Source of the DNA: Polyangia bacterium
GTDB lineage: Bacteria; Myxococcota_A; Polyangia; Nannocystales; Nannocystaceae
NCBI GenBank assembly: GCA_030430565.1
Contig: JAUIKS010000019.1
Coordinates: 124,001-188,000, forward strand
Length of the DNA: 64,000 bases
Direction: 5' to 3'
Shown: positions 34,274 to 43,227 of the stretch, piece by piece
Position numbering within the stretch: position 1 is the first letter of the stretch
Layout: each line of letters starts with the position of its first letter
Made by a program: the position numbers and the translations under genes
Notes under the pieces: generated by a model
The model's input: only the letters and a program-made list of their open reading frames with translations
What the model was told of the DNA's origin: nothing
The model's database searches: none

Positions 34274-35998
34274 GTGAGCACCGCCCGCGCCTCCTGGTCT
34301 GTCCTGCGAACCATCCCCGCCGTCGCCGCGCTCGCGCTGGGCCTGGGCCTGACGATCACGCCGACGACGAGCGCCGACGCCCGCAGCCCGAGCGCGCAGG
34401 AGAAGAAGAAGCGCAAGGTCGCCGCGCCCGCGCCGGTCACGACCTACGACTTCGAGATGGACGCCGTCGCCGGCGAGATGCTCGCGCCCGACGGCGCCTC
34501 GATGGGGGCCACGCCCGGCGGCGCGCAGGACATCGGCTACGCCCGCGATCGCGTCCAAGACGGCCAGGTCCCCCACCCCAACGCGTTCACGCCCGAGGGC
34601 CTCTTCAGCGAGCACGACCTCCCGCTCGGGCCCAGCGCGCACAAGGGCACGTGCGCGCAGACCCTCTGCGTCGGCGGAGAGGCGATCGCCAGCTCGCTGC
34701 TCGTGCAGCCCGAGGTCCGCTACCTCGCGCAGCTCGGCTTCTCCTCGGGGCTCGACCCGAAGACCTGGCGACGCGCCCCGCTGAACCTGGTGATCGTCGT
34801 CGACCGCTCGGGCTCGATGTCGGGGCAGCCGCTCGAGCTCGTGCGCGCGAGCCTGCGCGAGGTCGTCGACAAGCACCTGCGCCCCGGCGACCGCATCGCG
34901 ATCGTCGGCTACCACAGCGTCGCGCACGTGGTCATGCCCTCGACGGCCGCCACGCAGAAGCGGCGGATCCACGCGGCCATCGACCAGCTCGTCAGCGAGG
35001 GCGCGACGGCGCTCGAAGACGGCCTGCGCCTCGGCTTCACGGTCGCGCAGGACGCCGCCAAGGGCTTCAAGGGCAACACGCGCGTGATGCTGTTCACCGA
35101 CGAGCGCCCCAACGTCGGCCGCACCGACGCCGCGGGCTTCATGGCGATGGCGACGCGCGCGTCGCTCAAGGGCGTGGGCCTGACGACCGTCGGCGTCTCG
35201 ACGCACTTCGGCGCTGAGCTCGCGCAGAAGGTCAGCAGCGTGCGCGGCGGCAACCTGTTCTTCTTCCCCGACGCGACGAAGATGGAGGACAAGTTCCGCG
35301 AGTCCTTCGACACCATGGTCACCGAGCTCGCCTACGACCTCACGCTGACCGTGCGGCCCGCCCACGGCATGAAGATCGCCGGCGTCTACGGGATCCCCGG
35401 GTCGGCGCTGCGGTGGAGGGGCGACGCGATCGAGCTCGACGTCAAGACGATCTTCCTCAGCCGCAAGAAAGGCGCCATCTACCTGGCCTTCGCGCCAGGA
35501 GCGTCGAACAACCTGCCGGCGCGGCGGATCGCCGACGGCGCGACCGTCGGGCACGTCGGCCTCTCCTACGAGGACGCGCGCGGTCGTCAGCAACGCCAGG
35601 GCGTCGCGCTCACCAGCGTCGCCCCGGCCCGCGCCGGCCTCGGCCTGCGGCGCGGGCGGACGCTCGTCGACCAGGTCACGACGCTCAAGCGCGCGACCGA
35701 GCTGCACCACGAGCACAACGACCAAGAGGGCGCCTACCAGCTGGTCCACGCGCTCGCCTCGCAGCTTCGACACACGCGCGACGCGTCGCTGCACGAAGAG
35801 CGCGACATGGTCTTAGAGCTCGAGCGGACGCTCGCGCGGCTCTCGGGGCACGCCGGTGAGCCCGACCCCGCGAGCGCGCCGATCGATCGCGTCAGCGGCC
35901 TGCCGCCCAGGCCGTCCGCCGCGGTGGTCCCGGCGACGACGCGCGCACGCGCCGTGCGGCTGCGCCGCGATCGCAGCCGCGCGCTGTACCAGCCCTGA
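34274..35998 (+). CDS. Exported VWA-domain protein
   Basis: 574 residues beginning at GTG 34274. A signal-peptide-like N-terminus ends near 'TSADA'. A short basic linker follows, and a VWA domain spans about 175-355 with an intact metal site: DRSGSMS, a Thr in 'GATALEDGL', and Asp in 'FTDERPN'. The region after it resembles Ca-activated chloride channel/YfbK-type proteins ('MVTELAYDLTLTVRPAHGMKI', later helical 'ATELHHEHNDQEGAYQLVHAL'). VWA domains bind protein partners through a divalent metal. The gene is divergent from the acylase operon, with 133 bp between. Confidence 0.85.
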   Translation: MSTARASWSVLRTIPAVAALALGLGLTITPTTSADARSPSAQEKKKRKVAAPAPVTTYDFEMDAVAGEMLAPDGASMGATPGGAQDIGYARDRVQDGQVPHPNAFTPEGLFSEHDLPLGPSAHKGTCAQTLCVGGEAIASSLLVQPEVRYLAQLGFSSGLDPKTWRRAPLNLVIVVDRSGSMSGQPLELVRASLREVVDKHLRPGDRIAIVGYHSVAHVVMPSTAATQKRRIHAAIDQLVSEGATALEDGLRLGFTVAQDAAKGFKGNTRVMLFTDERPNVGRTDAAGFMAMATRASLKGVGLTTVGVSTHFGAELAQKVSSVRGGNLFFFPDATKMEDKFRESFDTMVTELAYDLTLTVRPAHGMKIAGVYGIPGSALRWRGDAIELDVKTIFLSRKKGAIYLAFAPGASNNLPARRIADGATVGHVGLSYEDARGRQQRQGVALTSVAPARAGLGLRRGRTLVDQVTTLKRATELHHEHNDQEGAYQLVHALASQLRHTRDASLHEERDMVLELERTLARLSGHAGEPDPASAPIDRVSGLPPRPSAAVVPATTRARAVRLRRDRSRALYQP

Positions 35999-36008
35999 GC
36001 GCTCCCCC

Positions 36009-36545
36009 TCAGCGGCCTGAAGCGGGCGACACGAGCACCATGTCTCGCCACTCGACATCCGCGCGCGCGCGGAGGGCGTCGTCGAGGATGTCCCAAAGGT
36101 CACGATCACCCCAGCGGTAGAGCCCCCGCGCCTCGAGGTCGCCGCCCGCCCACCTCGCCGCGAGCGCGCCGTCGTGATCGAGCAGAAACAGCGCCCGCGC
36201 GCGCGGGCCCCAGCCGCGGAGGTAGGGCGCCGGGAGCGGAGGAACGCCCTCACGGCGCGGCGCGAACACGGTGAGCTGATCGGCGTCCGCTTCGTGGGCG
36301 AGCTGCCAGCGCCACTGGACCCGGCGCGCCACGAGCTCGACCTCGACCCTCCCGCCCGCGCGCTCGATCGTCGCGGTCTCGACGGCGCGGGCGAGCGCCT
36401 GCTCGATCCGCTCGAGCACGCGCCCGGACGGCAGCAGCGTCAACCCGTGGTCATCGAGCACCCCCCCGGGCGCCGCCAGCCCGAGCGAGAGATGCGTCGT
36501 CACCTCCCCGCCCACATCCACGCGCTCGACGTTGCTCCGCGCCAC
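36009..36545 (-). CDS. Hypothetical protein
   Basis: About 178 residues, no signal peptide, membrane helix or recognised domain. Features are 'PAPYLRGWGPRARALFLLDHDGALAARW' and 'WDILDDAL'. A GTG at 36545 has GAGGAG six bases upstream and is preferred; the open frame continues to another GTG at 36578. It is divergent from the SDR gene, 81 bp apart, and convergent with the VWA gene. Codon usage is typical of the region, so it is probably real. Confidence 0.55.
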   Translation of the reverse strand: MARSNVERVDVGGEVTTHLSLGLAAPGGVLDDHGLTLLPSGRVLERIEQALARAVETATIERAGGRVEVELVARRVQWRWQLAHEADADQLTVFAPRREGVPPLPAPYLRGWGPRARALFLLDHDGALAARWAGGDLEARGLYRWGDRDLWDILDDALRARADVEWRDMVLVSPASGR

Positions 36546-36626
36546 GCACAGCTCCTCTAGAGCGTCACACGCTAGCACGCGTCGCCCGCGTCGAGGCGTG
36601 CACGCGGCGTGCTACAAGCGCCCCGC

Positions 36627-37475
36627 ATGTCGAACTCCGCCCCGTCAAAGGTCGCCTTGATCACCGGCTGTCGCTCGGGCTTTGGGCTGCTCGCCTCGCT
36701 GGACGCCGCGCGCGCGGGCTACCGCGTGTACGCCGGGCTGCGCGACCTCTCGACCGCCGAGAACCTCCGCGCGCAGGCTGGTGATCTCCCGATCACGCCG
36801 GTCCAGCTCGATGTCACGAAGGCCGACGAGCGCGAGGCCGTGATCGCGCAGATCCAGGAGCGCGAGGGGCGGCTGGACGCCCTGGTCAACAACGCCGGCA
36901 TCGCCATCGCCGGCTTCTGGGAGCAGCTCGAGGAGGACGAGCTGCGCACGATGTTCGAGGTCAACGTGTTCGCCGCGTGGGCGCTGACCAAGGCCTGCCT
37001 GCCGATGATGCGAGCGCAGCGCGCCGGCGTGATCATCAACATCACGTCGATGGCCGGGCGCATGGCGACGCCCGGCCTGGGGATGTACGCGGGCAGCAAG
37101 TTCGCGCTCGAGGGCATGAGCGAGGCGCTGCGCCACGAGCTGCGCGGCTTCGGGATCCGCGTCGTGCTCGTCGAGCCGGGCCCGTACAAGACGGACATCT
37201 TCGGGCGCAACCGGCGGATGTGCCGGGCGTTCGAAGCCGCGCAGTCGGGCCCCTACGCCGCGCTGCAGCGAAAGGTCGCTGAGCTCTTCGATCGCATGGA
37301 GCCCAAGATGGGCGACGCGCGCGAGGTCTCGCGCCTGATCACGCGCCTGCTCGACGACGCGACGCCGCGCCTGCGCTACCCGCTGGGGCCGAACGTGCTC
37401 CCGCGGCTGATGATCCGCAAGCTGCTGCCGTTTCGCCTCGAGGAGCGCGTGGTCGATCTCGTGCTGGGCAAGTGA
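36627..37475 (+). CDS. Short-chain dehydrogenase/reductase
   Basis: 282-residue classical SDR oxidoreductase using NAD(P)H. Cofactor loop TGCRSGFG (13-20), 'NNAGIAIAGF' motif, catalytic Ser in 'NITSMAGRM', and YxxxK as 'YAGSK'. Then come 'VEPGPYKTDIF' and a helical C-terminus that extends the core, as in retinol/11-beta-type SDRs. The substrate is unknown. The ATG at 36627 is six codons inside the open frame and is the natural SDR start. Confidence 0.92.
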   Translation: MSNSAPSKVALITGCRSGFGLLASLDAARAGYRVYAGLRDLSTAENLRAQAGDLPITPVQLDVTKADEREAVIAQIQEREGRLDALVNNAGIAIAGFWEQLEEDELRTMFEVNVFAAWALTKACLPMMRAQRAGVIINITSMAGRMATPGLGMYAGSKFALEGMSEALRHELRGFGIRVVLVEPGPYKTDIFGRNRRMCRAFEAAQSGPYAALQRKVAELFDRMEPKMGDAREVSRLITRLLDDATPRLRYPLGPNVLPRLMIRKLLPFRLEERVVDLVLGK

Positions 37476-37507
37476 GCGCGGCTCATGCCGCGATCACGCG
37501 CGCGCGC

Positions 37508-37819
37508 TCAGCCGCGATCGCGGACGATGCTGAAGCCGCGCAGCGCACCGCTGGCGCCGAAGGTCAGCTCGAGCTCCGTCTCGGGGTCGCGCAGAAACAA
37601 GCGCTCGAACTCGCCGCGCGTGAAGCCGGTGCATGTCTCGACGAACAGGCTGAACATCTCGTCCGCGAGCGCGCGGCGACGCGCGTCATCGAGCCCGCCG
37701 ACGCGGACTCGCTCGGTCCGCGCGCGGCGCGTGGCGCTGGGCCGACGAGCGCGCCCGGTCGACGCCGAGAGCGCGGGGATCCGAACTGGCCGATACGCGA
37801 ACGAAGCTGACGCAAACAT
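37508..37819 (-). CDS. Short hypothetical protein, possibly a truncated gene
   Basis: 103 residues. The N-terminal third is Arg-rich and poorly protein-like. The rest ('DEMFSLFVETCTGFTRGEFERLFLRDPETELELTFGASGALRGFSIV') looks like the first helix-strand-strand of a GNAT-type acetyltransferase-like protein, which normally continues for another 150-200 residues. The stop falls 30 bp from the convergent SDR gene, leaving no room, so the 3' part is probably lost. AGGG precedes the ATG. The assignment is tentative. Confidence 0.4.
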   Translation of the reverse strand: MFASASFAYRPVRIPALSASTGRARRPSATRRARTERVRVGGLDDARRRALADEMFSLFVETCTGFTRGEFERLFLRDPETELELTFGASGALRGFSIVRDRG

Positions 37820-38096
37820 ACTCAGTGTCCCTCAGAGCCCGGGGGTCGACGCAGGCGCCATGACCACGGGCCTTCATGAGGGGAGTAACGACCTCGCGGG
37901 TTCTCGTCCCGACGTGGCGATTATTTTTTCCTACTGTCGGTCGGTCGGGCCGCGCGGCCGACGACAGGCGCCGCGCGCTGGCGGCTATACTGCGTCTGCG
38001 ATCGGACACCTCACGAAACCTAAAGCTCCCGTCCGCCAGCGGAAGCGACGCCACGTGTGGTCTTTACCGCTGCGGGGTGACGGCCGACGCGTCTCA

Positions 38097-38738
38097 ATGC
38101 GCGATCTCGTGGGGTGGGTGCGCGAAGCGTGCCAGAGCCGATTCCCGCGAGAGCGCGGGTTCTCGTGCCGGGTCCGCGACCTCGTCAGCGAAGAGCGCGG
38201 CGTCCGGATCGAGATCGACGGCGACCACCTCAGAGGCGTGATCCTGGTGGTCCCGGCGCAGGGGCGCGGGGGCTACCGCGAGGCCGCGGGGGAGCGCGCG
38301 CGGGCGCGGATCATCGCCGAGGCGCTGGTGCCCGAGATCGAGGATGTCCCAAACACCAGGGCGATCGCGCCGGTCAAGCGCGAGGCGCTGGCGGCCCGGC
38401 ACCTCGACAACGCGGGCGTGCTGTTCACGGCGGTCATGATCGAGCTGGCGGTCTGCGTGTCGATCTGGTTCTTCTTGATGGTCAGCGTGGCGCTGCTCGA
38501 TCTGCTGCCCCTCGAGACAGCCCTCGAGTACGCGGCGAAGGCCGCGCTCTACACGTGCCTGGGGCTGACGGTGGGGGCGCCGCTGTGGGAGCGGGCGCTC
38601 TCGCTGCGCCCGGGTCCGGCGCCTCCTGGGCTTCGCTCGGCGAGCGCGTGGGAGGGGGTCTGCCGCGAGCTCGAGGAGCTGAGCCGGACGCTTCACGCGG
38701 ATCGTTTGCCCGCGATCGCGTTGGTCTCGGGTGGATAG
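38097..38738 (+). CDS. Hypothetical membrane protein
   Basis: 213 residues. The N-terminal 100 form a soluble domain ('MRDLVGWVREACQSRFPRERG', 'VRIEIDGDHLRGVILVVPA'). Two transmembrane helices follow near 112-135 ('VMIELAVCVSIWFFLMVSVALL') and 148-165. No family is recognised. The start is uncertain: the frame is open far upstream, and the ATG at 38097 lacks a clear ribosome binding site. The gap 37820-38096 holds a TATACT hexamer (37987-37992) as a possible -10 box but no good -35. Confidence 0.5.
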   Translation: MRDLVGWVREACQSRFPRERGFSCRVRDLVSEERGVRIEIDGDHLRGVILVVPAQGRGGYREAAGERARARIIAEALVPEIEDVPNTRAIAPVKREALAARHLDNAGVLFTAVMIELAVCVSIWFFLMVSVALLDLLPLETALEYAAKAALYTCLGLTVGAPLWERALSLRPGPAPPGLRSASAWEGVCRELEELSRTLHADRLPAIALVSGG

Positions 38739-38859
38739 CTTCCTCGTCCCCGAGGCGTCTTCTTGGACAGTTTTACTGTCGATACTCGGTGCGTCGGTGC
38801 GCGACGTGGCATACCCGAACGGACAGACGAGAAAAACAGACCGGCAGACCGGCAGCTGA

Positions 38860-39339
38860 CTAGCTGGCGATCGTCCGCGGATCGCGGGGGCCGGCGGTCT
38901 TCTCGACCTCGACGCCGTGTCGCTCGAGGTACTGGACCCCGTTGGCGCCGCCGTAGCCGCCGTCGACGACGATGACGCGGGTGATGCCGGCGTGGTGAAT
39001 CAGCTTGGCGCACATCATGCACGGCTCGCCGGTGACGATGATCCAGGCCCGGCGGGTGGCGACGCCGCTGGCGGCCGCGTTGCAGATGACGTTCATCTCG
39101 GCGTGGTGGCAGCCGATCTCCATGCGCGTGCCGCTTTGGACCGCGAGCTCGTCGCGCAGGCAGACGTCGCCGCCGCACAGCTCTCCGCCGCCCCGCGGCC
39201 CGCCGTTGTAGCCGTCCATGAGGATGACGTTACGCTCGGGATCCAGCAGCAGCGCGCCGAACTTCCGCCGCGGGCAATTGGAGGCCTTGGACAGCGCGAG
39301 GCACTGCTCGATGCGGATGCGCAGGTGCTTGTGCTTCAC
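38860..39339 (-). CDS. dCMP/cytidine deaminase family protein
   Basis: 159-residue zinc deaminase of the dCMP deaminase (ComEB-like) group. Zinc ligands and catalytic Glu are present: His79 and Glu81 in 'CHHAEMN', Cys107 and Cys110 in 'EPCMMC'. Typical flanks are 'CPRRKFGALLLDPERNVILMDGYNGGPRG' and 'GITRVIVVDGGYG'. Family members convert dCMP to dUMP for thymidylate synthesis; the exact substrate was not proven. The start has an ATG at 39339 in agreement with family N-termini. It is convergent with the membrane protein gene; the 121-bp gap contains a small GACAG-TTTTA-CTGTC hairpin. Confidence 0.88.
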   Translation of the reverse strand: MKHKHLRIRIEQCLALSKASNCPRRKFGALLLDPERNVILMDGYNGGPRGGGELCGGDVCLRDELAVQSGTRMEIGCHHAEMNVICNAAASGVATRRAWIIVTGEPCMMCAKLIHHAGITRVIVVDGGYGGANGVQYLERHGVEVEKTAGPRDPRTIAS

Positions 39340-39388
39340 GTGGCGCCCACTCTGCCCGAGCGTGCTCGCGCGCGCAAGCGCGCCTCAT

Positions 39389-40015
39389 TCACGGATCGAG
39401 CGCTTCGAAGTCGAGCACCAGCTCGAGGCTGACCCGCGCCGGCTCGCGCCCCGCAGTCGAGAGCTCGAGGTCAAGACGCACCGGAGCGCCGTCGAGCGTC
39501 TCGGGCTCGACGAACACCTCGTCCGCCATCATCCAGAGCTGCCCTTGCAGGGGCGCCGAGTCGTCCTCCTCCGCCTCGGGCGCGAAGAACACGAGAACGT
39601 CACGAACCGCCAGCAGCTCCTCGACCGGCTGCCCGTCGGCGTCGAGCCTCGTGAGCGTCGCGTCGACGACCGGATATCTCGGGTCGTCGATGGCGAAGAT
39701 GTTGAACGGCCGCTCAATCCCCGCGCTGCGCATCAGCAGGATAACCGCGTAGGGGTTGTCGAGCTCGGGGTATGGGAGCAGCTCGACGCGCACGGGACCG
39801 CCCGGCGCCAGCGGGACGAACTCGTACTGGCGCCCCCCCGGGAAATCGTCGCCTTCAAAGCTCGCCGGGCCGCCGAGCTCGAGCGGCGGCGCGGGCTCGA
39901 GCGCCTCCTCGCCGGTCGTCTCGCCGGTCTCGTCGATGCAGCCGCTCCCAGCGAGCGTCGCGCTGAGCAGCGCGAGCGCGAGGACACGCGGCGCGCTCCA
40001 TGACGACATGACCAT
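39389..40015 (-). CDS. Lipoprotein of unknown function
   Basis: 208 residues. The signal peptide ends 'ATLAGSGC', followed by an acidic linker and a beta-rich domain ('YEFVPLAPGGPVRVELLPYP', 'AVILLMRSAGIERPFNIFAI', 'PVRLDLELSTAGREPARVSLELVLDF'). The domain suggests a beta-sandwich, but I recognise no family. Two in-frame ATGs (40015 and 40009) are equally close to the signal sequence. Confidence 0.7.
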   Translation of the reverse strand: MVMSSWSAPRVLALALLSATLAGSGCIDETGETTGEEALEPAPPLELGGPASFEGDDFPGGRQYEFVPLAPGGPVRVELLPYPELDNPYAVILLMRSAGIERPFNIFAIDDPRYPVVDATLTRLDADGQPVEELLAVRDVLVFFAPEAEEDDSAPLQGQLWMMADEVFVEPETLDGAPVRLDLELSTAGREPARVSLELVLDFEALDP

Positions 40016-40091
40016 GGAGAAAGATTCTATCGCCAGCCGGCGCGCTCGAGAAGGGCCCATACATGCTCGAACGCGCGGTACGACTGCGGCC

Positions 40092-40928
40092 TCACGCGCT
40101 CTCAGCGGGAAACCAACGAGACGGCGACTGGACAGACGTACACAACGCGGGAGGCATTAACTCGCACGCCGCCGACTCTGGAGCGCACCAGACCTCGCTC
40201 TGACCGTACCCTGGGTCGTAGCAAGGCGTGTAGTCCGCAGGGTCGCACGGCTCCCCGAGCGGCGCTCGCCGCGAACAGAGTCCAACACCGCCCTCCCCGA
40301 GGCCCTCACAATACAGGTACTCGTCGTCAGCGCTCTTGAAGTGACAGCCCCACGGATTGTCACAGGGTTCGCCGATCCCCGCCGAGACTCGACATTGATC
40401 GTCGGGAGCGCAGTAGAGGTTGATACCGAAACAGTCCGTCGGCCCTACGCTGAAGCTGCAAGGGTCACCAGGGGAGACCGCGCTCGGCGCTATGGGCAGG
40501 TCTTCGTCCGCGACGCAAACTCCGCTCCAGCACGTCAACCCCGCTCCGCACGGCTCTACCTGCACCGGGCCCAACTGTCGCTCGTTGGAGCACGGCTCCC
40601 CGAGGGCCTGCTGCGCGACGAGCAGCGCGCACGGGGCGTCCGAGGAGACCTCGCACGGCGCTGTCATCAACTCGTCAATGATCAGGTCGAAGCACTCTGC
40701 GTCGAGCTCAAGACCGATTTCGCTCGCGAGCGACCCTAGCAAGAGCGACGAGTAGCGCTCTTCACAACCACCCTCCAGCTCAGCGCGCTCAAAACAGCCG
40801 CAGGAGTCTACCGCTGCGCAGATCGCCTCCGCGTACTCTTGGGCGTACGACTCGGGCACAGGGCGGCCGCAGGCCGCGAGCGCGCCGAGCGACAGCACAC
40901 TCAGGTACGGTATCGAGCGGCGAATCAT
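40092..40928 (-). CDS. Cysteine-rich lipoprotein
   Basis: 278 residues: 'LSLGALAAC' lipobox followed by about 260 residues with more than 20 cysteines. They lie in modules such as 'AICAAVDSCGCF', 'GLTCWSGVCVADED', 'LGEPCDPADYTPCYD' and 'GIGEPCDNPWGCHF'. The 'G(E/D)PC' repeat pattern is frequent in myxobacterial exported proteins; the function is unknown. Its ATG overlaps the stop of the upstream PDZ lipoprotein (ATGA), so the two are translated together. Base composition is noticeably less GC-rich than neighbours. Confidence 0.8.
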   Translation of the reverse strand: MIRRSIPYLSVLSLGALAACGRPVPESYAQEYAEAICAAVDSCGCFERAELEGGCEERYSSLLLGSLASEIGLELDAECFDLIIDELMTAPCEVSSDAPCALLVAQQALGEPCSNERQLGPVQVEPCGAGLTCWSGVCVADEDLPIAPSAVSPGDPCSFSVGPTDCFGINLYCAPDDQCRVSAGIGEPCDNPWGCHFKSADDEYLYCEGLGEGGVGLCSRRAPLGEPCDPADYTPCYDPGYGQSEVWCAPESAACELMPPALCTSVQSPSRWFPAESA

Positions 40929-41626
40929 GTCGTCGTTAGCGTGTAGTTCAGATAGATCGTACTCGTCCCGCGCAGCACCTCGAGGGTGTAGCTCGTCTCC
41001 TCGTCATCGATCCAAAGCGTGAAGTAGGCCGCCACCGCGTCGAAGTACGTATCGAGCGGCATGCCGTTGATCTCGACGAGCACGTCACCGTCTCGAAGCC
41101 CCAATTCGTAGAGCAGTTCGCCGGAGTCCGCGTCATTGATCTCGAAGCCGTCGCCCGCCGCGACGCCGTCTACGGTGACGTCATCGCATGTCCACAGCGG
41201 CGCCGGATCGCTGACGACGCTCGCCACGAAGCCCTCGTCGATCGAGTAGATGCCCGTAAACGCGCTGTAGGAGACCTCAGCGGCGGGATCCCAACCAGTG
41301 CACGAGCCGCTCGGATCGCTGTCCGAGCACGGGGCGCCCTCGATCGATCCTTCATCAGCTTGCTCAGGGAAGGCGAACTCGCACCACTCCGCGCAATTGG
41401 AGGCTGCGTCGTTCGAGCCGTCTCCGCACAAGACGGTGTACCCGTTCGCGATAGGGACGCCCATCTCATAGCAACCGCAGGCGTAGGGCGACTCGTCTGT
41501 ATCGCAGGAGTTGCAGTACTGCCCCCCGTCCGTGCTGCCCGTCGAACCGTTACCGCTATCATTCCCGCAGGCCGCGATCGAGCCAATCAGAAACACCGCA
41601 GACACCAACCCACTCGCTTTTTTCAT
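40925..41626 (-). CDS. PDZ-domain lipoprotein
   Basis: 233 residues. The signal peptide has 'IGSIAAC', followed by a short Gly/Ser linker. A Cys-rich segment follows ('YCNSCDTDESPYACGCYEMG', 'NCAEWCEFAF'). A C-terminal PDZ-like domain is carried in 'YELGLRDGDVLVEINGMPLDTYFDA', ending 'TLEVLRGTSTIYLNYTL'. PDZ domains bind C-terminal peptides or sense unfolded proteins; no protease domain is attached. It is first in a two-gene unit with the Cys-rich lipoprotein. The ATG at 41626 was chosen over upstream GTG/TTG codons. The upstream gap contains an AT-rich hairpin. Confidence 0.8.
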   Translation of the reverse strand: MKKASGLVSAVFLIGSIAACGNDSGNGSTGSTDGGQYCNSCDTDESPYACGCYEMGVPIANGYTVLCGDGSNDAASNCAEWCEFAFPEQADEGSIEGAPCSDSDPSGSCTGWDPAAEVSYSAFTGIYSIDEGFVASVVSDPAPLWTCDDVTVDGVAAGDGFEINDADSGELLYELGLRDGDVLVEINGMPLDTYFDAVAAYFTLWIDDEETSYTLEVLRGTSTIYLNYTLTTT

Positions 41627-41972
41627 CACCAAATCGATAACAGAGACGTCCGCCGCGCGTCAACCTCGACCGCGAGCGCTCCGCGTCGAACGACGCGTTC
41701 AACCGCGCCACAATAAACATTCTTTATTGTAAACACTTGAACAAAACCAACTACACCTAATTAGCAGCGATCACTTGTACGTTAGTTCGAGCGCGCGATT
41801 GAGTGCAACATCAACGCTACGGGTCCGCCCGGATTACGCACACATAAACCTTCCGCCTGGTCATCCAGCGCCCGCAGACCACCGTGAGTTTTCGCAACCG
41901 CGACGATAGAGCGCGACATCCGAGCGCGCCGCACTTGCCGCCTACGCATCGCTGCGCAATGCTTCCAACGCC
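41627..41972. promoter_or_regulatory. AT-rich intergenic region with hairpin 41710-41730
   Basis: A 346-base gap between divergent genes. It holds a perfect 8-bp inverted repeat ACAATAAA-CATTC-TTTATTGT (41710-41730) in a stretch much richer in A and T than the surroundings (about 41,705-41,800). This may be an operator or a promoter-melting region for one or both flanking genes. I see no coding frame; the minus-strand open frame across it is Arg/Ala-rich and ends inside the next gene. Confidence 0.4.
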
Positions 41973-42446
41973 ATGGCGAACGTCGTCTACGGTGTCTTTC
42001 CGTCCGCTGCCCAGAGCGAACCCGCGATTCACGAGCTGGTTAACCACCAGCCGCCGTTCTCGGTGCAGACCTTCGACAACCAGCCGATCGACACGAACCA
42101 CCTGCCCGAGGGCGCGACCGAATTCGGGCGCAACATCATCATCTCGTGCGTGTGGGGCACGGTGCTCGGCGCGCTGTTCGGCCTCGCGAGCGGGTGGGTC
42201 TACACCTTCCCCGGCTTCGGCCCGGTGCTCAATACGCTGTTCGGCGCGGGCTCGGGGATCATCATCGCGTTCTATACTGTGATCATGATCGGCACGCGCG
42301 TAGCGCTCGAGCCGATCCGCGCGGTCGAGCAGCAGCTCGGCGACGGCAGCGTGCTCGTGGTGGTCGAGACCGAGGCGCGCAAACACGCGGAGCTCGTCGC
42401 GGACTGCCTCGAGAAGCACAAGGCGGATCCGGTCGACTACCTCTGA
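41973..42446 (+). CDS. Hypothetical protein with Gly-rich transmembrane hairpin
   Basis: 157 residues. A soluble N-terminus begins 'MANVVYGVFPSAAQSEPAIHEL'. Two Gly-rich helices follow near 57-75 ('VWGTVLGALFGLASGWVY') and 83-105 ('LFGAGSGIIIAFYTVIMIGTRV'), then a C-terminal alpha/beta tail ('GSVLVVVETEARKHAELVADCLEKH'). The layout, a ferredoxin-like half around a Gly-rich membrane hairpin, is like that of DUF1269-type stress proteins, but the assignment is tentative. Probably co-transcribed with the thioredoxin lipoprotein 28 bp downstream. Confidence 0.65.
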   Translation: MANVVYGVFPSAAQSEPAIHELVNHQPPFSVQTFDNQPIDTNHLPEGATEFGRNIIISCVWGTVLGALFGLASGWVYTFPGFGPVLNTLFGAGSGIIIAFYTVIMIGTRVALEPIRAVEQQLGDGSVLVVVETEARKHAELVADCLEKHKADPVDYL

Positions 42447-42474
42447 GGCGCGTCTGGTGGGGTAGTCTCCCGTC

Positions 42475-43122
42475 GTGCGTGATCGCCCCCTCCGCTGCCT
42501 GCTCCGCGCCTCGCTCGCGCTCTCCGCCCTCGCGCTGACATCGGCGTGTAGCCAGCCGGCTGACGCGCCGGTGAAGGCCGATGTCAGCGAGGCCGACAAG
42601 AAGCTCGACAGCGAGACCAAGCGCGAGGTCGACGTCGAGGTCGACGACGAGGCCAAGGCCGAAGGCGCCGCGTCGGCGGCGGCCGCGACGGCCGAGGCCG
42701 CGCACAAGAAAGCCAGCGAGAAGCCGCCGATCTACGACGAGGACGCGGACTTCTCGACCGCGGTCGAGCGCGCGCTCGCCCAGGCCACGCGCGAGAACAA
42801 GCGCGTGCTGCTGATGTTCGGCGGCAACTGGTGCGGGTGGTGTCACAAGCTGCACGAGCTGTTCGAAGCGGACGCGGCGATCCGCGAGGCGCTCGCCAGC
42901 GGCTACGTGCTCGTGATGATCGACAGCCACAACGGCGAGGCGATCGCCACGCGCTTCGAGACCCCGCTCGACGAGGGCGTCCCCTACTTGACGGTGCTCG
43001 ACGCCGACGGCGACGTCCTCGTCCGCCAAGAGACGGGCTCGCTCGAGGACGGCCCGCGCCACGACGCCGCGAAGGTGCTCGCCTTCCTCGAGCAGCACAA
43101 GACCGGCGAGACGCCGGCCTAG
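42475..43122 (+). CDS. Thioredoxin-fold lipoprotein
   Basis: 215 residues starting at GTG: lipobox 'LALTSAC' and a charged Lys/Glu/Ala linker. A thioredoxin domain of the Thioredoxin_7 type (about 85-210) has active site WCGWC in 'FGGNWCGWCHKLHELF' and cis-proline in 'GVPYLTVLD'. It would sit on the outer face of a membrane and reduce or rearrange disulphides, useful in a neighbourhood full of Cys-rich exported proteins. No transmembrane electron donor is linked. Confidence 0.88.
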   Translation: MRDRPLRCLLRASLALSALALTSACSQPADAPVKADVSEADKKLDSETKREVDVEVDDEAKAEGAASAAAATAEAAHKKASEKPPIYDEDADFSTAVERALAQATRENKRVLLMFGGNWCGWCHKLHELFEADAAIREALASGYVLVMIDSHNGEAIATRFETPLDEGVPYLTVLDADGDVLVRQETGSLEDGPRHDAAKVLAFLEQHKTGETPA

Positions 43123-43227
43123 CCCTCCCCTAACGCGGGAGCCCGCGTTGACACGCGCCCGCGCGCGGCGGTAGTCAAACGCCGTGAGCTGAGCCGCTCG
43201 CGGCGCGGGCGGAGGAAGACGGGGCAG

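Noticed and set aside
32756..35794. 1012-codon minus-strand open frame
   Set aside because: Crosses both the acylase and the VWA gene in wrong frames; clearly a composition artefact.
37921..37975. T-rich run plus GC hairpin as terminator
   Set aside because: The T run precedes the hairpin on the plus strand and becomes an A run after it on the minus strand, so it does not fit a rho-independent terminator on either strand.
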